Of a stretch of 64,000 nt of DNA, positions 36,987 through 45,926 are shown in pieces (positions within the stretch are counted from its first letter, which is position 1; the number at the start of each line of letters is the position of its first letter). The DNA is taken from the NCBI GenBank assembly GCA_000421085.1, contig ATWE01000010.1, positions 183,747 through 247,746 on the forward strand, in the 5' to 3' direction. Under the pieces are notes generated by a model, which saw nothing but the letters and a program-made list of their open reading frames with translations, ran no database searches and was not told the DNA's origin. This DNA comes from Ensifer sp. USDA 6670. Its GTDB lineage: Bacteria; Pseudomonadota; Alphaproteobacteria; Rhizobiales; Rhizobiaceae. A program made the position numbers and the translations under genes.

Positions 36987-37264
36987 TGGAGCTTGCCGTC
37001 GTCTGGTCCGTGCTCATCGCACAGACCATGCTTGCGCTGGCCATGGCCTTCGCGCTCTACCGCATGGCCAGAGGACCGAGGGCCCAGGACCGCATTCTGG
37101 GTCTCGACACGCTCTACATCAATGCGATGCTGATGCTCATCACCTTCGGTATCCGCACGGCCAATACGGTCTATTTCGAAACGGCGCTGATCATCGCAGT
37201 GATCGGCTTTGCCTCGTCCATCGCATTGGCAAAATTCCTCATGCGCGGCGAGGTGATCGAATGA
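36983..37264 (+). CDS. phaF: Cation/H+ antiporter subunit F
   Basis: 93 residues with three membrane helices. YRMARGPRAQDRILGLDTLYINAMLMLI is the MrpF signature. The ATG at 36983 overlaps the TGA of subunit E (ATGA) and follows AAGGAGA; a second ATG comes directly after it. MrpF is needed for assembly and function of the complex. Confidence 0.93.
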   Translation: MMELAVVWSVLIAQTMLALAMAFALYRMARGPRAQDRILGLDTLYINAMLMLITFGIRTANTVYFETALIIAVIGFASSIALAKFLMRGEVIE

Positions 37265-37626
37265 GCCATCTGACCGACCTCCCGCCATGGGCGGCGCTGC
37301 TCGTCTGCGGACTGATGCTTATCGGCGCCGCGACCACCCTGATCGGATCGCTCGGGCTCCTGCGCCTGCCCGACTTCTACGCGCGCCTGCACGCCCCGAC
37401 GATCGCGACCAGCGGCGGCACCATCCTCCTCTGCCTCGCGTCGATCCTCTGCTTCGCCGTCCTGCAGAGCCGCTGGGTATTCCACGAAGTTCTCATCATC
37501 TTCTTCGTGACCGTGACGACGCCCGTGACCCTGATGCTGCTTGGCCAGGCGACCCTCTATCGCGACCGCTTCGAGGAACGCCAGGGCGTGCCGCGTAAGC
37601 CGAAACCAGCACCGGGTGAAGAATAG
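37261..37626 (+). CDS. phaG: Cation/H+ antiporter subunit G
   Basis: 121 residues with three membrane helices. GSLGLLRLPDFYARLHAPTIATSGGTI is the MrpG signature. It overlaps subunit F by ATGA. Its stop codon directly abuts the stop codon of the convergent oxidoreductase gene at 37627, leaving no intergenic base, so transcripts of the two units must overlap. Confidence 0.93.
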   Translation: MSHLTDLPPWAALLVCGLMLIGAATTLIGSLGLLRLPDFYARLHAPTIATSGGTILLCLASILCFAVLQSRWVFHEVLIIFFVTVTTPVTLMLLGQATLYRDRFEERQGVPRKPKPAPGEE

Positions 37627-38439
37627 TTACTCGCCCGCCTGACGGAACGCCTCCCGCGTCTCATTCACATGAAGCGCAAAACCGGTCGCAGCCGGATCTC
37701 CCAGTCCGGGGCGGAGTTGCATGCTCGGAATGAGATAGTCTCCGCCATTCTGCTGCCGATACGGAATGGGTGAGACGGTCCCGATCGCCCGCATCCTTTC
37801 CCGAAGACCCTCAGCGACCTCGGTGAATCCGGCTTCGTCGAGGCGATCGGCGCGATAAGCCACGAAGGGAGGAAGCACGTCGTAGCCGGGATAATAGAGG
37901 ATGCCGTGATTGATCGGGAACAGGAGGTCGTCGATCGGTCCGTTCACCCCGCGGGCGGAATAGTGCTCTTCCCAACCGCCGGCGGTGACGATCAGCATCG
38001 CGCGCTTGCCTGCCAGGCTGCCTTCGCCGTAGCGGTCGCCCCAGCGCTTGTCGCTATGTTCGCCGACGCCATAGGCGAAGCCGTAGGCAAACACCCGGTC
38101 GACCCAGCCCTTGAGAATGGCCGGCATGGAAAACCACCAGAGCGGGAATTGGAGGATCAGAACGTCCGCCCACAGCAGCTTGTCGATCTCCGCCCTTACA
38201 TCATCAGTCAAAGCGCCGGTTTCGAAGCCCTTCTTGGACGCAGCGACCGGCAAGAGCCGCGCATCCGGCGGCAGGAGAGGGAAGTCGGCATGACCGACTT
38301 CGGACTTCCAGCCGTCGGCATAGAGATCGGAGACCCGAACTTCGTGACCTTGGGTCATGAGCTCCTCGATCGCGATGTCGCGGAGCGCTCCGTTGAGCGA
38401 GCGCGATTCGGGGTGGGCAAAGACGAGCAGAATTTTCAT
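37627..38439 (-). CDS. NAD(P)H oxidoreductase, flavodoxin-fold (quinone reductase type)
   Basis: 270 residues from the ATG at 38439, which has AGGAGA before it; the much longer open frame upstream is antisense to the LysR gene. LLVFAHPESRSLNGAL is the FMN-binding start of the NQO/MdaB family. LQFPLWWFSMPAILKGWVDRVFAYGFAYG and LIVTAGGWEEHYS complete the flavin site. Such enzymes reduce quinones or electrophiles by two electrons. It is divergent from the LysR regulator at 38530, its likely controller. Confidence 0.9.
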   Translation of the reverse strand: MKILLVFAHPESRSLNGALRDIAIEELMTQGHEVRVSDLYADGWKSEVGHADFPLLPPDARLLPVAASKKGFETGALTDDVRAEIDKLLWADVLILQFPLWWFSMPAILKGWVDRVFAYGFAYGVGEHSDKRWGDRYGEGSLAGKRAMLIVTAGGWEEHYSARGVNGPIDDLLFPINHGILYYPGYDVLPPFVAYRADRLDEAGFTEVAEGLRERMRAIGTVSPIPYRQQNGGDYLIPSMQLRPGLGDPAATGFALHVNETREAFRQAGE

Positions 38440-38496
38440 GGATCGTTCTCCTGATGGTAGGTTGCCTCTTTGTAGCCAGAGCATCGGTATTCCGCT

Positions 38497-38515
38497 ATAT
38501 GTTTGGAATGCATAT
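38497..38515. promoter_or_regulatory. Possible LysR-type binding site
   Basis: ATATG-N9-CATAT lies in the 90-bp divergent promoter region between the oxidoreductase and LysR genes, next to the LysR start. The size and inverted design fit LysR recognition boxes, but the arms are only 5 bp, so this is tentative. Confidence 0.35.
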
Positions 38516-38529
38516 GATTGAGCCGGATA

Positions 38530-39462
38530 ATGGATAAATCGGATGTCACCCTCGAACGGATGCGCACCTTCGTTCGCGTCTCGGAACGGGGCAGCTTGTC
38601 GGCAGTGGCGCGAGAGCTCGGCATCGGCCAATCCACCGTGACGCGGCATCTGCGCGAACTCGAGGAGGCCGTCGGCGTGCCTTTGCTGAGCAGGACCACC
38701 CGGCGCGTCACGATGACCGACGAAGGCAGCCGCTACTACGCTCGAAGCGTCGAGATCCTGCGCCTGGTCGAACAGGCCAGCGACGAAGTGCGCGTTACGC
38801 GCGGCGCCCAGGCCGGCACGATCCGCATCTCCTGCACCGCGGCTTTCGGAGTGCTGCATGTAAGCCGGCTTATCTTCGAATTTCAGGACGCCTATCCGAA
38901 TATCGGCGTCGATTTGAGCCTCACCGATGAGCGGATCGACCTGGTGCGGGAGGGTATTGATGTGGCGCTCCGCCTGGGGCCGCTCACCGACAGTTCGATG
39001 CGGATGAAGGCGCTTGGCCAAAGCCGACGGCTGCTGGTGGCAGCGCCGGCCTACCTCGCGGAGCGCGGAAGACCGGCCACTCCGCAGGAGCTCATCGGGC
39101 ACGAAGGCATCCGCATGTCGAATGTGGCAGGCAGCGAAACCCTCGCCCTGCAGGGGCGGGATGGCAAGTACCACGCCGTCCCCTTCGGCGGGCGCTTGAG
39201 AGTGGACCACGGCCTGGCCGTGCGCGAAGCGCTCGTCGCCGGGCGCGGAATCGTGCCAGCGCATCGATGGCTTGTCGGCGATCTTCTGAAAGCGGGAAGG
39301 ATCGAGGTGGTGCTGCCCGACTATTCGCTTCCTTCCGTGCCGCTCAACATGCTGATCGTACCGGAACGTGCCGGCATCTCCCGGGTCCGCCTTCTCATCG
39401 ACTTCCTGGCAAATGAGATCGGCAGGCTCCCGGGAATGGACCGTTCACCGAGCGGGCAATGA
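38530..39462 (+). CDS. LysR family transcriptional regulator
   Basis: 310 residues. The N-terminal winged helix reads MRTFVRVSERGSLSAVARELGIGQSTVTRHLRELEEAVG, close to the CrgA/QseD-like subgroup. A substrate-binding-like effector domain follows from about residue 90. Start is ATG 38530; a TTG four codons upstream is the alternative. Its divergent neighbour encodes a quinone-reductase-like enzyme, so it may sense quinones or electrophiles, by inference only. Confidence 0.92.
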   Translation: MDKSDVTLERMRTFVRVSERGSLSAVARELGIGQSTVTRHLRELEEAVGVPLLSRTTRRVTMTDEGSRYYARSVEILRLVEQASDEVRVTRGAQAGTIRISCTAAFGVLHVSRLIFEFQDAYPNIGVDLSLTDERIDLVREGIDVALRLGPLTDSSMRMKALGQSRRLLVAAPAYLAERGRPATPQELIGHEGIRMSNVAGSETLALQGRDGKYHAVPFGGRLRVDHGLAVREALVAGRGIVPAHRWLVGDLLKAGRIEVVLPDYSLPSVPLNMLIVPERAGISRVRLLIDFLANEIGRLPGMDRSPSGQ

Positions 39463-39508
39463 TCAGCCGGCGCTTTTCGCTGCAGCACTTTGAACGATGC
39501 CCGCCCGT

Positions 39509-40267
39509 TCAATCGCGCCCGCGGAAGCGGCGCTGATAGGCCGGATCGTAGAGCGAGCTCTCGCGGAAGTCCGACGCCTCCAGGCCCGGTCCGACGAAGA
39601 TCAGCGCAGTGCGTTCGATCGGGTCCACCGCGACCTTGGCTGCGATGTCGCCGAGCGTGCCGCGGACGACGCGCTCGTCCGGCCAGGAGGCCTTGGCCAC
39701 GATCGCAACCGGGCAATCCGCGCCGTAATGCGGCGTCAGCTCCTCGACCACCTGACCAAGCGCGTGAATCGCAAGATGGATCGCAAGCGTCGAACCGGTG
39801 GCGCCGAAGGCGGCGAGCGTCTCACCGTTCGGCATCGGCGAGGCACGACCGGAGACGCGGGTCAGCACCAGGCTCTGCGCGACGGCCGGGATCGTCAGCT
39901 CGCGGCCGAGCGTCGCGGCAGCGGCAGCGAAGGCGGGGACCCCCGGCGTCATCGTGTAGGCGATCCCATGCTTCTCCAGCCGGCGGATCTGTTCTGCCAC
40001 CGCGCTCCAGACGGAGAGATCGCCGGAATGCAGCCGGGCGACATCCTCGCCGGCTTCGGCGGCGCGGACATATTCCGCCTCGATCTCGTCGAGCGACATC
40101 GGCGCCGTATTGACGATGCGCGCGCCCGGCGGGCAATATTGCAAGAGTTCGGGCGATACGATCGAACCGGCATAGAGGCAGACGGGGCAGCGGCCAATCA
40201 GGTCCCTGCCCCTGACCGTGATGAGGTCTGCCGCGCCCGGGCCTGCGCCGATGAAATGAACCGTCAT
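39509..40267 (-). CDS. cobM: Precorrin-4 C11-methyltransferase
   Basis: 252 residues of the tetrapyrrole methylase family. [16 protein letters not shown] at the N-terminus is the SAM-binding loop. [16 protein letters not shown] and [18 protein letters not shown] are specific to CobM/CbiF. It adds a methyl group at C11 of precorrin-4, giving precorrin-5. It lies 38 bp after cobL on the same strand. Start is the ATG at 40267; the larger frame upstream is unrelated sequence inside cobL. Confidence 0.94.
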   Translation of the reverse strand: MTVHFIGAGPGAADLITVRGRDLIGRCPVCLYAGSIVSPELLQYCPPGARIVNTAPMSLDEIEAEYVRAAEAGEDVARLHSGDLSVWSAVAEQIRRLEKHGIAYTMTPGVPAFAAAAATLGRELTIPAVAQSLVLTRVSGRASPMPNGETLAAFGATGSTLAIHLAIHALGQVVEELTPHYGADCPVAIVAKASWPDERVVRGTLGDIAAKVAVDPIERTALIFVGPGLEASDFRESSLYDPAYQRRFRGRD

Positions 40268-40305
40268 GATCTGTCCTCTCGAAAAAGCATGGTTCGAAGA
40301 TCGGC

Positions 40306-41538
40306 TCACGCCTTGATCCACGACCATTGCGTGACCGGCATCGCCGGCCGCCAGCCCGTCATGGCGCCGACGGGCGAGGCCCGGGCGATGTCGATGCGGA
40401 TCAGCGAGCCGCCGAACTGCGCATGTCGGGCGAGCAGCACCGCTTCCATCTCCGTCGTCACGGCATTGGCGACGAGACGTCCGCCGGGCGCGAGCGCCGC
40501 AATCGCCGCCTCCATCACGCCGGGCTCGCTGCCGCCGCCGCCGATGAAGATCACGTCCGGCTGCGGAAGCCCTCGCAGCGCCTCCGGCGCCTGCCCTTCG
40601 ACGACCACAAGCCCCGGCACGCCGAAGCGGGCGGCATTGCGGCCGATCCGAGAGGCCCGTTCGGACGACGCCTCTATCGCGATTGCGCGCATCGCCGGAT
40701 CGGCCAGCATCCATTCGATCGCGATCGAGCCCGAGCCGGCGCCGATATCCCAGAGGAGTTCGCCCTTGCGCGGGGCGAGCGCCGAGAGCGTCAGCGCCCG
40801 CACCTCCCGCTTGGTGATCTGGCCGTCATGCTCGAAAAGCCGATCGTCCAGGCCGCTCGCAAGCGTCAGAACGCGTGCATCGTCATCGGCCACCACCTCA
40901 AGTGCGCAGAGGTTCAGCGCGTTGAGCTCCTCCATCGCGAAGCCGGACGCGAGATGGCGGGAGACACGCTCGCTTGCGCCGCCGAGCGCTTCGAGAACCG
41001 TAAGCCGTGACTGACCGAATCCGCTTTCTGCAAGCAGCCGCGCAAGCGCCTTCGGGCCGTTCTCGTCCGAGGTCAGCGCCAGGACGCGCGCGCCGGGCTG
41101 AAGATGCGGCCGTATGAGATCGAGCGGACGGCCGTGCAGCGAAACGGTCGCGACCTCCTGCAGCGGCCAGCTCATCCGGGAGGCGGCGAGGCTGAAGGCC
41201 GACGGCGCGGGGATGGTGCGCATTTCCGCGGCATCGACGCGGCGCGCCAGCGTGGCACCGACGCCGAAAAGAAACGGATCGCCGGAGGCGAGCACAACGA
41301 CGGGGCTGCCGCGGCGGGCGACGATCGCCTCCACCGATTTTTCGAACGGGCTCTGCCAGATATGGCGTTCGCCACCGATCAGCGGCGCAGCGAGTTCCAG
41401 ATGGCGGGCGCCGCCGAAGACGACGGGAGCTGCCTTTATCAGGCGCTTGGCCTCGTCGCCGAGACCGGCTACACCGTCTTCTCCGATACCGATCACGATG
41501 AGCCAGGGAGCGACGATGGCCGAGCCACTGTTCGACAT
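40306..41538 (-). CDS. cobL: Precorrin-6Y C5,15-methyltransferase (decarboxylating)
   Basis: 410 residues, a natural fusion of CbiE-like ([31 protein letters not shown]) and CbiT-like ([35 protein letters not shown]) methyltransferases. It methylates C5 and C15 of precorrin-6B and removes CO2, giving precorrin-8X. The start chosen is the ATG at 41538; an ATG at 41562 is possible. Either way its 5' end overlaps the divergent cobK, so the two promoters lie within each other's coding sequence. Confidence 0.93.
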   Translation of the reverse strand: MSNSGSAIVAPWLIVIGIGEDGVAGLGDEAKRLIKAAPVVFGGARHLELAAPLIGGERHIWQSPFEKSVEAIVARRGSPVVVLASGDPFLFGVGATLARRVDAAEMRTIPAPSAFSLAASRMSWPLQEVATVSLHGRPLDLIRPHLQPGARVLALTSDENGPKALARLLAESGFGQSRLTVLEALGGASERVSRHLASGFAMEELNALNLCALEVVADDDARVLTLASGLDDRLFEHDGQITKREVRALTLSALAPRKGELLWDIGAGSGSIAIEWMLADPAMRAIAIEASSERASRIGRNAARFGVPGLVVVEGQAPEALRGLPQPDVIFIGGGGSEPGVMEAAIAALAPGGRLVANAVTTEMEAVLLARHAQFGGSLIRIDIARASPVGAMTGWRPAMPVTQWSWIKA

Positions 41539-42316
41539 GTCAGCCACGGGCAGACCTCGCATTCTGATCCTGGGTGGAACGACCGAGGCGCGGCAGCTCG
41601 CAGAACGCCTGGCCTGCGAACCCCATTACGATACGGAGATTTCGCTTGCCGGCCGTACCGCCGATCCCCGCCCGCAGCCGCTTCCGACGCGCACCGGCGG
41701 CTTCGGCGGCGCCGAAGGGCTTGCCGCCTTTCTGCGCGAGCGAAATATCGCCCTGCTGATCGATGCGACGCACCCCTTCGCCGCCCGCATATCGCTCAGC
41801 GCCGCCGCAGCGGCTAAGATGACCGGAACGCCGCTCCTTGCGCTCCGCCGCCCCGCCTGGGCTGCAGAACCCGGCGATCGATGGACATGCGTCGGAAGCG
41901 TCGCTGAAGCGGTTCCCGCGCTGCGCGAGACGCCGCGCCGCGTCTTTCTGGCAATCGGCCGGCAGGAGGCTTTCCATTTCGAGAAGGCGCCGCAGCACAG
42001 CTATGTCGTGCGCAGCGTCGATCCGGTGATGCCGCCGCTCGATCTGCCGGATGTCACCGCCATCCTCGCCTCCGGCCCCTTTGCGCAGGCCGACGAGACG
42101 GAACTGCTCGAACGTCACGGGATCGACGTCGTCGTCGCCAAGAACAGTGGCGGCGCGGCCACCTACGGCAAGATAGCGGCGGCGCGTCAGCTCGGGATCG
42201 AAGTGGTGATGGTCGAGCGCCACAAGCCTGCCGACGTTCAATCGGTCGGCGACTGTGACGAGGCGCTCGAACGCATCCGTCAATGGCTTTCTCCGGTGAA
42301 GGACCGCGGCGTGTAG
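41516..42316 (+). CDS. cobK: Precorrin-6A reductase
   Basis: 266 residues. ILILGGTTEARQLAERL is the NADPH-binding start, and LLIDATHPFAARIS and VVAKNSGGAATYGKI are family blocks. It reduces precorrin-6A to 6B with NADPH. ATG 41516 is preferred because AGGGAG precedes it; ATG 41537 also fits the family start. It is the only cob gene here on the plus strand and overlaps cobL head-to-head and cobJ tail-to-tail. Confidence 0.93.
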   Translation: MAEPLFDMSATGRPRILILGGTTEARQLAERLACEPHYDTEISLAGRTADPRPQPLPTRTGGFGGAEGLAAFLRERNIALLIDATHPFAARISLSAAAAAKMTGTPLLALRRPAWAAEPGDRWTCVGSVAEAVPALRETPRRVFLAIGRQEAFHFEKAPQHSYVVRSVDPVMPPLDLPDVTAILASGPFAQADETELLERHGIDVVVAKNSGGAATYGKIAAARQLGIEVVMVERHKPADVQSVGDCDEALERIRQWLSPVKDRGV

Positions 42317-43044
42317 ACGAGGTCGTGCTTTCCCCCGCGGGCGATGATGCGCGTCTCCGGCGAACCGATGATGACGCAGGTGGACATGTCGGCGCGGCCG
42401 GCGTCCGCCTCGCCGAGCGGCATGACCGCGATGCGCTCGTCCGCCCGCCCGGCGGCGCGGCCGAAGATCACCGGAACGCGGGCCGGCAGCACCTGCCGCA
42501 GTATGTCGAAGGCCTCGCCGAGCTGCCAGGGACGCGCCTTGCTGATCGGATTGTAGAGCGCGATGACGAGCCCCGCTTCGGCGGCAAGCCTCAGCCGTCT
42601 GGTGATGACGTCCCAGGGCTTCAGATTGTCGGAAAGCGACATGGCGCAAAAATCGTGTCCGAGCGGTGCCCCGATCCGGGCTGCGACCGCGAGCATCGCG
42701 GTGACGCCGGGCGTGATCGTGAGATCGACCTCACGCCATTCCTGCGGCCCCTTGTCGATCGCCTCGCAGACGGCGGCCGCCATCGCGAAGATACCGGGAT
42801 CGCCGCCGGAGACGACGCAGACGTCTGCCCCGGCTGCGGCGCGCGCGAGTGCTGCCTGGGCACGGTCCAGCTCCTCGCGGTTGTCCGAAGCGATGCGCCG
42901 CTGATCCGCTCGAAGATGCAGGCGATCGAGATAGGGGCCGTAGCCGAAGAACTCGGTCGCGACCGCAATCGCATCCTCGGCCTCGGGGGTCATTTGTGCC
43001 GGGTTGCCGGGGCCGGTGCCGACGATGAAGAGCTTTCCGGTCAT
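42280..43044 (-). CDS. cobJ: Precorrin-3B C17-methyltransferase
   Basis: 254 residues. FIVGTGPGNPAQMTPEAEDAI and VCVVSGGDPGIFAMAAAV are CobJ/CbiH signatures, with IALYNPISKARPWQL later. It methylates C17 and contracts the ring, giving precorrin-4. Its ATG overlaps the end of cobI by 4 bp. Its last 37 bp overlap the 3' end of cobK on the other strand. Confidence 0.94.
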   Translation of the reverse strand: MTGKLFIVGTGPGNPAQMTPEAEDAIAVATEFFGYGPYLDRLHLRADQRRIASDNREELDRAQAALARAAAGADVCVVSGGDPGIFAMAAAVCEAIDKGPQEWREVDLTITPGVTAMLAVAARIGAPLGHDFCAMSLSDNLKPWDVITRRLRLAAEAGLVIALYNPISKARPWQLGEAFDILRQVLPARVPVIFGRAAGRADERIAVMPLGEADAGRADMSTCVIIGSPETRIIARGGKHDLVYTPRSFTGESH

Positions 43045-43814
43045 GCCCTGCCCTCCGATCCGGGCCTGTCCTTCCAGCCTGGCCTGTCCTTCCAGCCCGG
43101 AACGAGCACCAGCGAGAAATAGGGCGCCTCGTCGTCCGGCTTCTCGCCGAGCGGAACCATCGCCGCATTCCTCATGGTGCCGCGCTCGACATAGACGGCC
43201 GCCTCGAGCCTGCCTGCCGCCGCCAGCGCCCGGCGGATCTTCGGCAGGTTGCGGCCCACCTTCATGATGACCGCGGCTTGCGTGTCGGCGAGGCGGCGCT
43301 GAAGCTCGCCCTCGCCCATCGTGCCGGGGAGAACCGAGAGCACGTCGTCGCCCTGCACCAGCGGCAGCCCCGCGAGCGACCAGCAGCCGGACATTGCGGT
43401 GATGCCCGGAATGACCTCGGCCGGGAAACGGCCGGCAAGCCGCACATGGAGGTGCATGTAGGAGCCGTAGAAAAGCGGATCGCCCTCGCTCAGCACCGCG
43501 ACCGTCCGTCCGGCGAGAAGATGCGCCGCGACGGCCTCGGCCGAGGCGTCGTAGAACGCGGTGATCTGGCGCTTATAGACGTCGTGATCCTTGTCGATCT
43601 CGGTCGTCACCGGATAATAGAGCGGCAATTCGGTCGTGCCCGGCTTCAAAAGACCTTCGACCACCGCGCGGCCGTTGCCGTTGCGTCCGGCCTTGGCGAA
43701 ATAGGCGACGACATCCGCTTCGCCGAGCGCCCGGACCGCCTTTACGGTCAGGAGTTCAGGATCGCCGGGACCCGTTCCGACGCCGATCAGCCGGCCTGAG
43801 TCCACGCCGCTCAC
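43041..43814 (-). CDS. cobI: Precorrin-2 C20-methyltransferase
   Basis: 257 residues. GVGTGPGDPELLTVKAVRAL and VLSEGDPLFYGSYMHLH are CobI/CbiL signatures. It methylates C20 of precorrin-2, the step that commits intermediates to cobalamin. The start is GTG, overlapping the TGA of cobH (GTGA). The C-terminus carries a short tandem duplication, PGWKDR twice, encoded by two 18-bp repeats just before the cobJ start. Confidence 0.94.
   Translation of the reverse strand: MSGVDSGRLIGVGTGPGDPELLTVKAVRALGEADVVAYFAKAGRNGNGRAVVEGLLKPGTTELPLYYPVTTEIDKDHDVYKRQITAFYDASAEAVAAHLLAGRTVAVLSEGDPLFYGSYMHLHVRLAGRFPAEVIPGITAMSGCWSLAGLPLVQGDDVLSVLPGTMGEGELQRRLADTQAAVIMKVGRNLPKIRRALAAAGRLEAAVYVERGTMRNAAMVPLGEKPDDEAPYFSLVLVPGWKDRPGWKDRPGSEGRA
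43063..43098. repeat. Two tandem 18-bp repeats at the cobI 3' end
   Basis: 43063-43080 and 43081-43098 match at 17 of 18 bases and keep the cobI frame, duplicating PGWKDR. They lie about 20 bp upstream of the cobJ start codon, where the cobJ ribosome site must also be. Confidence 0.85.
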
Positions 43815-44443
43815 AGGCCCGGCCTCGCCAGCGAATTCAGTGCGGCGGCGGTCATCGCGCTGCCGCCGAGGCGGCCACGCACGATCGCAAAGGGAACGCC
43901 GTAGGAATTTTCGGCGAGCGCGTCCTTCGATTCGGCCGCGCCGACGAAGCCGACAGGCATTCCGAGGATCGCCGCCGGCTTCGGCGCGCCGTCGCGCAGC
44001 ATTTCGAGCAGATAGAAGAGCGCGGTCGGCGCATTGCCGATCGCAACCACGGAGCCAGCCATCCGCTCGCCCCAGAGCTTCAGCGCCGCGGCGGAACGCG
44101 TATTGCCGATCTCGTCCGCAATCTCCGCGGTACGCGCATCGCGGAGCGCGCAGATCACCTCGTTGCCGGCGGGCAGCCGGGCGCGCGTCACACCATGGGC
44201 GACCATTTCGGCGTCGCAGAAGATCGGCGCGCCGTCTTTCAGCGCCGCGCGCGCGGCGGAGACGAAGCCGGGCGAGAACACGAATTGACGCACCGCCTCG
44301 ACCGAGCCGCAGGCATGCACCATGCGTATGGCGAGATCGGCTTCTTCCTCCGAAAAGCCGGAAAGATCGGCTTCCGCGCGGATGATCGCGAAGGAACGCT
44401 CATAGATGGCGTTGCCATCGCGGATATAATCGTAATCAGGCAT
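43811..44443 (-). CDS. cobH: Precorrin-8X methylmutase
   Basis: 210 residues. Family blocks include YIRDGNAIYERSFAIIR, GAPIFCDAEMVAHGV, NAPTALFYLLEM and GMPVGFVGAAESKDAL. It moves a methyl group from C11 to C12, giving hydrogenobyrinic acid. It begins 2 bp after cobG and overlaps cobI by 4 bp. Confidence 0.94.
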   Translation of the reverse strand: MPDYDYIRDGNAIYERSFAIIRAEADLSGFSEEEADLAIRMVHACGSVEAVRQFVFSPGFVSAARAALKDGAPIFCDAEMVAHGVTRARLPAGNEVICALRDARTAEIADEIGNTRSAAALKLWGERMAGSVVAIGNAPTALFYLLEMLRDGAPKPAAILGMPVGFVGAAESKDALAENSYGVPFAIVRGRLGGSAMTAAALNSLARPGL

Positions 44444-44445
44444 TT

Positions 44446-45813
44446 CTATCCCTGTTCAAACGCGGCAGCGATGCGCGCGGTCCCGAGCCGTGTAAGACAG
44501 GACAGCGCCGATTCGCCAGCGTCTTTGTTTTCCCGCACGAGAGCGTTCAGCGCGCCGAACGCAGATCCTATTCCGTTTTCATCCCTGTAGGCACTCGGCG
44601 CGACGGAAGCAGTGCCATTTACGACAAGCGCATATCCTGATGGCGCACCGACGAGCGTCAGCGCCGACGCCGTGGGTCCGGCGCAACCCTTGGGACAGCC
44701 GGAGAGATGCACCGTCGCCGAACCGTCGAGGAGCTCCGGCGCAGCTTCCACCAGCAGCCTTGCCGTCGCCTTTGTGTCCATCTGCGCCGAGGCGCAGGCG
44801 AGGCCTGCGCAGGCCGCTATGTGATTGCGCGGGTCGTCGGAGGCGACCAGAAAACCGTGCGCAGAGGCGAGCCGTTGCGCAACGGCCGCCGTTTCGCCCG
44901 AGAGACCGAGGACGAGCAAACCGTGCGGGGGTGCCAAGCGTATGTCGTTTGCGCCGAGTTCCTCCGCCTGCCGGAGGAATGCGACGAGACTGCCCGAATC
45001 GGTTTGCGCGAAGGCCAGGCCGACGCCAAGCACGGCCCCGGTGCCGCCGAAGTGGTGGATGCCCGCCGGCGGCGGCGAAGAAGCGGGGCCTTCCACACGC
45101 GGCAGGACATCGCCGGCTGCCGCGCGCTGCCGAAGAAGATCGGCGTCAAGGTCGCGAGCCCGGGTAGCGGGGCCGATTGCAGTGAGATCTCCCAGAATTT
45201 CGAGAACCATCGGGACGATATCGTTCGACTCCAGGAGCGCGACGGGCTTGGCCGAGCGCGCCGTCCCGCCGAGCGAAAGCAGCCATCGCACGCCGTCCCC
45301 ATGCTCGAGCGCAGAGACACGCAGGTCGGCGGTCAGGCTTCCCAGGTGGAAGCGGCCGCCTCCGTCCACGACGATCGAAAGTTTCGGCGCAAGCCTGAGC
45401 GCCTCACCCGCGCCGGAGATCGCCATGCGCAGCGCGCGGGCAAGCGGGCGAGGATCGGCGATTTCGTCCGGGTCGAGCCCGGCAAGCGGCGGCGTCTCGA
45501 TCGCGACCCCTTCGGCGATGGCTATCTCCGCCGCCCCGATCGCTTCGGCGAGCGCCGGAACGCTTCCAGGCGTCAGGCCGCGTATCTGCAGGTTGCCGCG
45601 TGCCGTGACCTCGATGATCCCGCTGCCGCATGTCGCAGCCGCACCGGCAAGCGCCCTCATCTCCGCCGGCGTCAGACCGCCGCCCGCCGGTCGAAGCCGC
45701 ACGAGCAGGCCGTCCCCGGTCTGCATCGGCGACGCCAGCGAAGGACAGCTCCCGCGGCGCATCGATGTGCCAGTCGCAGATCGGTCGGCTCGTGGAGCGG
45801 CGCAGCTTGTCAT
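44446..45813 (-). CDS. cobG: Precorrin-3B synthase (oxygen-dependent)
   Basis: 455 residues from the ATG at 45813; upstream codons in the frame are Arg-rich and unlike the family. It resembles nitrite/sulfite reductases: a ferredoxin-like half-domain (GDGLLVRLRPAGGGLT, ITARGNLQIRG-type motif) and late cysteines in ACAGLACASA and LSGCPKGC that bind a 4Fe-4S cluster. It uses O2 to make the C20-hydroxylated gamma-lactone. Its presence defines this as the aerobic, late-cobalt pathway. It lies 113 bp after cobF. Confidence 0.92.
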   Translation of the reverse strand: MTSCAAPRADRSATGTSMRRGSCPSLASPMQTGDGLLVRLRPAGGGLTPAEMRALAGAAATCGSGIIEVTARGNLQIRGLTPGSVPALAEAIGAAEIAIAEGVAIETPPLAGLDPDEIADPRPLARALRMAISGAGEALRLAPKLSIVVDGGGRFHLGSLTADLRVSALEHGDGVRWLLSLGGTARSAKPVALLESNDIVPMVLEILGDLTAIGPATRARDLDADLLRQRAAAGDVLPRVEGPASSPPPAGIHHFGGTGAVLGVGLAFAQTDSGSLVAFLRQAEELGANDIRLAPPHGLLVLGLSGETAAVAQRLASAHGFLVASDDPRNHIAACAGLACASAQMDTKATARLLVEAAPELLDGSATVHLSGCPKGCAGPTASALTLVGAPSGYALVVNGTASVAPSAYRDENGIGSAFGALNALVRENKDAGESALSCLTRLGTARIAAAFEQG

Positions 45814-45926
45814 TCGTCTTCGGTAATCCCTAGATATCGCGGGGCCATTCCGGCGAGCCCGATCGATGGAGCCTATATCACAGGGGCGCGCGTTGAGAGA
45901 GATCAAAGATCGGCGGCAACGTCCGA

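Noticed and set aside
37627..39264. 545-residue version of the flavodoxin-fold oxidoreductase
   Set aside because: The extra N-terminal ~275 residues are antisense to the LysR gene; the ATG at 38439 has a strong ribosome site and matches the family start.
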